NCBI GenBank assembly: GCA_964524995.1
Contig: CAZGDV010000001.1
Span: 1-64,000 of the forward strand
Source of the DNA: CAZGDV01 sp964524995
Lineage (GTDB): Bacteria; Chloroflexota; Dehalococcoidia; SZUA-161
DNA length: 64,000 bases
Direction of reading: 5' to 3'
The translations under genes and the position numbers were made by a program. This document shows, piece after piece, positions 59,756 to 64,000 of the stretch (positions are counted from its first letter, which is position 1; every line of letters starts with the position of its first letter). The notes under the pieces were generated by a model. It worked only from the letters and a program-made list of their open reading frames with translations, made no database searches and was not told where the DNA came from.

Positions 59756-60706
59756 TCACAGCCCTCTCAGGTACTCAGGTCGGAGCGATCCGGGGTCCCT
59801 GTTCAACAGCACTTCATCGATCTCGCCCAGCATCCTCGCCTTGTCCGTGGGCAGGAACCCGCGTACGGACAGGTAGTTGGACGCGTGCATTGAACTTAAG
59901 AAGCACCTCGTAAAGCGGCACTGCTGAACAAGTTCCCTGAGTTCACCAAGGAACTCGAAAGGGGACAGAAGAGTGAATCTGCCGTTTTGCCAGTCGTTGT
60001 AGAGGGGAGTACCGGGCACGAGCGTCAGGGTCAGCGCCCCGGTGTACTCTGTGTCGATCTCGGAAAGGACACGTGCCGTCTCGCTCACATGTCTTGCGCT
60101 CCCGTCGTCACCCCCGAGACCCAGGATCACGGTCAGTGACAGCACCATCCCGGCATCTTTGGCCTTCCTGCCTGCCTCGACCAGTTGGTCGTGGGTGACT
60201 CCCTTGCCAACCTTTTCAAGCACCTGATCGTCGCCGCTCTCAATCCCCGTGTAGAGAATGCCCAGACCCAGGCGGCGCAACTCCCGCAGTTCGTCAGTGC
60301 TCCTTCTCAGTATATCCTGCGGTGTCGCATAGCTACCAATCCTGTGCAGCCCGGGCAGCTTCTCATTCAAGTGCCCGAGGACTTCCGCGAGCCTGTCGTA
60401 CGGATAGACCAGAGCATCCCCATCCTGAAGGAAGACCCTTCGCCCATCCCAGCTCTGCGCTATAGCGTACACTATGTCGTCGACGTCGCCCAACCGAACG
60501 CCATGCCTCACGTACATAGCCAGCGCGTCTATCTCGTGCTTTACGTCCTCCACATCACGGACCCTGAGGGCCATACCATAGAAACCGCAGAAGGTACACG
60601 TGTTGTTCGAGCAGCCACTGGTCAGGGGAAGAAAGTAGCTCCTCCGCTCGCTGGGAGGGCGGAATATGTCCGGGCGCTTGAATCCGTCAGCACCTCGCCC
60701 CATCAC
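59756..60706 (-). CDS. Radical SAM protein with CX4CX2C cluster motif
   Basis: The 316-residue protein has an Elp3/MiaB/NifB-like radical SAM barrel. The cluster motif is SGCSNNTCTFC, i.e. C-x4-C-x2-C instead of the canonical C-x3-C-x2-C; a similar pattern is known to me from a wide but uncharacterised family. LYTGIESGDDQVL is the usual SAM-contacting strand, and VILGLGGDDG follows. No second cluster domain is evident, so it is not a typical glycyl radical enzyme activase. It lies between the CutA-fusion and the sirtuin genes with gaps of 35 and 30 bases. Reaction unknown. Confidence 0.85.
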   Translation of the reverse strand: MMGRGADGFKRPDIFRPPSERRSYFLPLTSGCSNNTCTFCGFYGMALRVRDVEDVKHEIDALAMYVRHGVRLGDVDDIVYAIAQSWDGRRVFLQDGDALVYPYDRLAEVLGHLNEKLPGLHRIGSYATPQDILRRSTDELRELRRLGLGILYTGIESGDDQVLEKVGKGVTHDQLVEAGRKAKDAGMVLSLTVILGLGGDDGSARHVSETARVLSEIDTEYTGALTLTLVPGTPLYNDWQNGRFTLLSPFEFLGELRELVQQCRFTRCFLSSMHASNYLSVRGFLPTDKARMLGEIDEVLLNRDPGSLRPEYLRGL

Positions 60707-60741
60707 CTCTCCTGTTCGGGTGATTCGCCGGGCAGCGCCAA

Positions 60742-61578
60742 CTACGCGGGTAGTGGGAGCGCAATCGTGATCCTTATGCGACTGCCTTCACAGACAGCGT
60801 AGGAAAGCCTCTCAGGAGCCTCCAAGCTGCCTATGACCTCTACAGGGGTGAGGGTCCGAATCTCGTCTCCCCTGCTCAAGGGGGTAGGGCCGAGGAAGAT
60901 GCAGACTGCTTTCGCCGCAGGCCAATAGCAGATGTCACCGAGCCTGACGACCTCCTGCAGATTCGCCGTTTCCACCTTGGCAGTAACCGGGAAGTACACC
61001 TCTTTACCCCACACACTCACCCGTGATTCCAAAGGCAAGGCCTTCAGCACAGCAGCGGCCGCTTCACAGCGATTGAAGCAGCCGCGAACCGTCGTTCTTC
61101 CCAGAGTGACCTCCACGTCGGTCAGCACGTCGGTCTGTCTACTTATCCAGTCGAGATGCTCTGAACGTGCCTTGACGATCGGTAGCGCTATGACCTCCGG
61201 GATGACGCTGCTGGGTATGTCCTCTACGATATGCAGTATGTCTCCGAACAGGTCCGCCCTCGTTCTCGCCAGCAGGAAGCTCTCTTCGACACCATGGACA
61301 CCTTCTCCCTGCCGGACCACCGACCTTATCTTCGGCACGATGTTGACCATGGATGCCCTTCTTGAGTCCACCAGTCTCTCGGCGATACGATGAGCTGCCT
61401 CGTTCCCAACCACCGTGATAACCACGACTACGTGACTGCGATCGACGTCTCCACAATCGCTCCCACCGGATGGCTCGAAGAGCGCGTCAACACCGCTCGA
61501 TTCCTCCTCACCACCCAGCCAGGGCTCCGCCATTCTGTCAATGGCTAAGCGCTCACCAACGCTGATACGTCTGCTCAT
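60742..61578 (-). CDS. CutA1 and cyclophilin-like domain fusion protein
   Basis: Residues 49-148 match the CutA1 trimer fold: VVVITVVGNEAAHRIAERLV, SRRASMVNIVPKIRSVV and IPEVIALPIVKARSEHLDWI, the same order as in E. coli CutA. Residues 153-272 match the stand-alone cyclophilin-like protein at 54108: LPLESRVSVWGKEVYFPV and LGDICYWPAAKAVCIFLGPT. The first 48 residues are polar and unassigned. CutA trimers bind metals or nucleotides in various species, and the cyclophilin-like partner is of unknown role; I do not recall this fusion as described. It heads a probable operon with the radical SAM and sirtuin genes. Confidence 0.85.
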   Translation of the reverse strand: MSRRISVGERLAIDRMAEPWLGGEEESSGVDALFEPSGGSDCGDVDRSHVVVVITVVGNEAAHRIAERLVDSRRASMVNIVPKIRSVVRQGEGVHGVEESFLLARTRADLFGDILHIVEDIPSSVIPEVIALPIVKARSEHLDWISRQTDVLTDVEVTLGRTTVRGCFNRCEAAAAVLKALPLESRVSVWGKEVYFPVTAKVETANLQEVVRLGDICYWPAAKAVCIFLGPTPLSRGDEIRTLTPVEVIGSLEAPERLSYAVCEGSRIRITIALPLPA

Positions 61579-62035
61579 CGATCATCCCTGGATCGGCGCG
61601 CCACAGGGGAAGCGACAATACCACCGTTCGTAGGCAGATGCTGTTGACCTGGGGTCTCTGATTCACGCATGTCAGCAGTAGCTAGGACCGGGGTCTAAAA
61701 AATCTGAAACGTGGCCCGTGTGTCCGTGCGCCAGGCCAGATTGACTACCACCCCGGCATACGTCCACGAGCCTGTTGGAGTATGATACCATGAGTGCATC
61801 TGAGTCCGCAATACACCTTGGCGGTAACATCACACACGTTCGCTGACCTTGACAAATTCAGACAAATCGTGTAAGAAAGAAGGCACCCTCCACATCGCAG
61901 CCGACACAACCCGCCGCTTCCGCCGCAGAATATCAACGCGCCACCGAAACAGCTATGAGCTACCCTGCGAGCATTCTGTGGGCCGGGGGAGTGTAGTTGG
62001 GTTATGGCCGAACCTACACCAGGATCCAAGCCACT
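61579..62035 (+). promoter_or_regulatory. Divergent region with promoter for the IPP isomerase gene
   Basis: No gene is credible in these 457 bases. TTGACA (61849-61854) and TAAGAA (61872-61877), 17 bases apart, form a promoter toward the isomerase, with a leader of about 155 bases. On the minus side I found no confident promoter for the CutA-fusion operon; a run of six T (minus strand) near 61700 follows no clear stem. Confidence 0.5.
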
Positions 62036-63106
62036 ATGAGCCACGCTAACAGTAAGCGCAAGAAGGAGCATCTGGACGTATTCCTGAATGGCAGCGCACA
62101 CGTCGATGGTGCAAGCACCGGGCTGGAGTGCTACCGTTTTGTACATCGTGCGCTACCGGAGATCAACCTGGCTGATGTCGACGTCTCGACCAACCTGTTT
62201 GGCAAGCAGTTGGGCGCTCCCATACTGATATCCCCAATGGTCGGTGGGATAGGGGAGGCCGCGAGGGTCAACAGGAACTTAGCGACGGCCGCCCAGGCCC
62301 TCGGCTTGGCCATGGGAGTCGGCTCGCAGCGGTGTGCGATCGACGACCCCGATGCGGTATCCACATACCACGTCCGCGATGTGGCACCCGACATTCTCCT
62401 GTTCGCAAACCTGGGTGCCGTACAGCTCAACTACGGATACAGTGTGTCGGAATGCCAGCGCGCCGTGGACATGATAGACGCGAACGGCCTCATGCTGCAT
62501 CTCAATCCGTTGCAGGAGGCCCTTCAGCATGACGGCAACACGGATTTCTCCGGTCTGCTGTCCAAGATCGAACTCGTTTGCCGCAAGCTGAGCGTGCCCG
62601 TGATCGTCAAGGAGGTCGGTTTCGGCATCTCCGAGGATGTCTCCAGATTGCTAGCCAGCGCAGGCGTCGCCGCCATCGACGTCGCTGGAGCCGGCGGCAC
62701 CTCCTGGAGCGAAGCGGAGAGGCTCAGAGCCAGCAACAACGGTATCACCGGCGTCGCGGCGGCCTTTGCGGATTGGGGTATACCCACAGCCGATTCCATC
62801 ATCATGGCGAGGCAGGGTGCACCGGATTCCGTGGTCATCGCCAGTGGTGGCGTCTACTCGGGGATCGACATAGCCAAGGCTATGGCCCTAGGCGCTGATG
62901 TAGCAGGCATGGCAGCGCCCCTGCTCAAATTGGCGCACAGCTCCACAGAAGCTGTTGTGCTAGCGCTCCGGAACCTAATACAGGAACTCAAGATCACTAT
63001 GTTCTGCATTGGCGCCGCCAACATCGATGAACTCAAGTCAGCGCCACTCGTGGCTGACTCACCCGGAGGCGGCACACATCGTTCGGAGTGGGAAGGGTGC
63101 GCATGA
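62036..63106 (+). CDS. fni: Isopentenyl-diphosphate delta-isomerase, type 2
   Basis: This FMN- and NADPH-dependent enzyme interconverts IPP and DMAPP. Conserved stretches are KRKKEHLDVFL, ISPMVGG, MGVGSQR, HLNPLQE, VIVKEVGFGIS, DVAGAGGTSW and, near the end, SGGVYSGIDIAKAMALGAD. I choose the ATG at 62036, which aligns with the family; a TTG at 61997 has a better ribosome site (GGGGGAG) and would add 13 residues. The product has 356 residues. With a MEP pathway the enzyme is not strictly needed, but it balances the two products. Its stop overlaps the prenyltransferase start. Confidence 0.93.
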   Translation: MSHANSKRKKEHLDVFLNGSAHVDGASTGLECYRFVHRALPEINLADVDVSTNLFGKQLGAPILISPMVGGIGEAARVNRNLATAAQALGLAMGVGSQRCAIDDPDAVSTYHVRDVAPDILLFANLGAVQLNYGYSVSECQRAVDMIDANGLMLHLNPLQEALQHDGNTDFSGLLSKIELVCRKLSVPVIVKEVGFGISEDVSRLLASAGVAAIDVAGAGGTSWSEAERLRASNNGITGVAAAFADWGIPTADSIIMARQGAPDSVVIASGGVYSGIDIAKAMALGADVAGMAAPLLKLAHSSTEAVVLALRNLIQELKITMFCIGAANIDELKSAPLVADSPGGGTHRSEWEGCA

Positions 63107-64000
63107 GCGGTCGTACTCTTGTTGCGCTGTGGAAGGCGAATGTGCCTCACTGGATCTGGATCGGCGCTCCGGCGTGGATCGGCGGTCTTCTCATGGGGCT
63201 GGAGGGCCAGACCGTGGAATGGCCTCATGTCCTGCTATTCGTTCTGGCAGTGTTGACCATACAGGCCGCAGCCGAGTTCGCCAACACCTACACCGACAGA
63301 CACGAGGACCAGCTATATGGGCCAACCAACACCCTGGTCACCGGCGAGCTCGATGCCGGTCTGGCCAAGAAGGCTCTCATCGCGGAGAATGTGGTTGCAG
63401 CCGCGCTGCTGATCGCCCTCCTTGCCATCACACTCAACTACGCCCTGGTGCTGGTAATGCTCGCTGGCTGGTTCTTCAGTGTAGCGTACTCGGTCCCTCC
63501 GCTCAGGTTGAAGGAGACCTTGTTGGCGCCGCTATCCCACGCCATAGCCTTCGCACTTCTGCCGGTAGCAGGATGGCTCATCGTGCAGCCGTCACTCACC
63601 GCCCAGAACGGGTTCATATTGGGTTTCGCCGGCGTCCTCTTCCTCCACAGCTTCGCCTTGGGCATCACCCTGAAGTTCAGGAAGACCCTGCTTGCTCTGA
63701 CCTCCGGCCTGGTGCGCCTGGAGCCGGGTGCCAGCCTGTACAACATGGCTACCGTCGGCTTCAACCTCCGGTTCAGAAACGCCATGACACTGGAGGAGGT
63801 AACAGGCCTGGGGGCTTTCGTACTGGTGCCGATTCTGTGGAGTCTGGGCGTTTTCAACACAACTCTGTCGGTCGGGTTGCTGGTGCTTCCGCTGACCTGT
63901 ACAGCCCTGGCGGTCATCTTGAGGGAGAAGGACCCCGTGGCGAACAGCTCCAGGTACAAGGTTCTCATGACGCTCGCCTGGGGTCTCATAGTCGTGCTGC
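63103..64000 (+). CDS. UbiA-family prenyltransferase, 3' end outside the window
   Basis: UbiA enzymes attach a polyprenyl chain to an aromatic or other acceptor within the membrane. The first Asp-rich motif is FANTYTDRHEDQ near residue 65, with several membrane segments before and after it (about eight seen in 299 residues). The second Asp motif usual for the family is not obvious in the visible part (KFRKTLL lies in its place), so activity is less sure. The ATG at 63103 overlaps the isomerase stop as ATGA. A menaquinone, quinone or archaeal-type lipid product cannot be decided. No stop is reached by base 64000. Confidence 0.8.
   Translation, partial: MSGRTLVALWKANVPHWIWIGAPAWIGGLLMGLEGQTVEWPHVLLFVLAVLTIQAAAEFANTYTDRHEDQLYGPTNTLVTGELDAGLAKKALIAENVVAAALLIALLAITLNYALVLVMLAGWFFSVAYSVPPLRLKETLLAPLSHAIAFALLPVAGWLIVQPSLTAQNGFILGFAGVLFLHSFALGITLKFRKTLLALTSGLVRLEPGASLYNMATVGFNLRFRNAMTLEEVTGLGAFVLVPILWSLGVFNTTLSVGLLVLPLTCTALAVILREKDPVANSSRYKVLMTLAWGLIVVL

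Noticed and set aside
59756..60706. Activase for the glycyl radical enzyme
   Set aside because: The cluster motif is CX4CX2C and no features of activases are seen; it is 10 kb away in a different operon.

Overview
The window looks like a metagenome-assembled contig from a GC-rich bacterium, most likely a Chloroflexota of the Dehalococcoidia type. This rests on three things: the gene order rpsB-tsf-pyrH-frr-uppS-cdsA-dxr-rseP-ispG-proS, a short-form EF-Ts of 172 residues, and anaerobe-style enzymes (a double activase/dehydratase protein, a glycyl radical enzyme, a multihaem lipoprotein). The taxonomic call is inference. One 100-N gap is present and appears to be a scaffolding artefact. No rRNA, IS element, prophage or CRISPR array was seen; there is one tRNA.

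Layout. 1-2.2 kb (+): the 3' end of an acyl-CoA dehydrogenase, an amidohydrolase and a 57-residue membrane protein. 2.2-11.5 kb (-): a ten-gene translation, envelope and isoprenoid operon. 11.5-12.7 kb (+): fmdB-dtd behind a promoter carrying a CIRCE-like operator; dtd has a frameshift. 12.7-20.5 kb (-): NAD synthesis genes (nadA-nadB, nadC) enclosing a five-haem lipoprotein, a flavodoxin-ferredoxin protein and a CrtI-like flavoprotein. 20.6-27.5 kb: pilT, recF and a 1387-residue fused activase/dehydratase-like protein. 27.5-31.2 kb: small membrane proteins, a Nudix protein, an SMP-30 protein and a surface protein with a PEP-CTERM-like tail. 31.4-34 kb: an accessory island with an unknown membrane-anchored protein, an AbiU2-like HEPN protein and mazEF between two palindromic repeats, next to tRNA-Met(CAT). 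34.4-42.5 kb (-): prsA-secA-polX-unknown-coaX-coaBC. 42.6-45.8 kb (-): two DegV proteins, a PlsY-like protein and a P-loop kinase. 46-54.5 kb (+): a PorA-like protein, an orphan glycyl radical enzyme, two CFI-box surface proteins, a hydrolase and a cyclophilin-like protein. 54.6-61.6 kb: an SMR transporter, an operon of DUF362, an atypical 2-hydroxyacid dehydrogenase and an LsrK-like kinase, then an operon of a CutA-cyclophilin fusion, a radical SAM protein and a sirtuin. 62-64 kb (+): type 2 IPP isomerase and a UbiA-like prenyltransferase cut by the window end.

How it fits together. Isoprenoid metabolism recurs: dxr and ispG (MEP pathway), uppS, a CrtI-like flavoprotein, IPP isomerase and a prenyltransferase. 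NAD synthesis shares a strand and probably transcripts with a redox module. The least explained parts, and the best places to look for something new, are the CutA-cyclophilin/radical SAM/sirtuin operon, the glycyl radical enzyme without an activase, the HEPN/mazEF island, the LsrK-like kinase paired with a dehydrogenase whose catalytic residues are altered, and the two CFI-box surface proteins with an almost identical tail.
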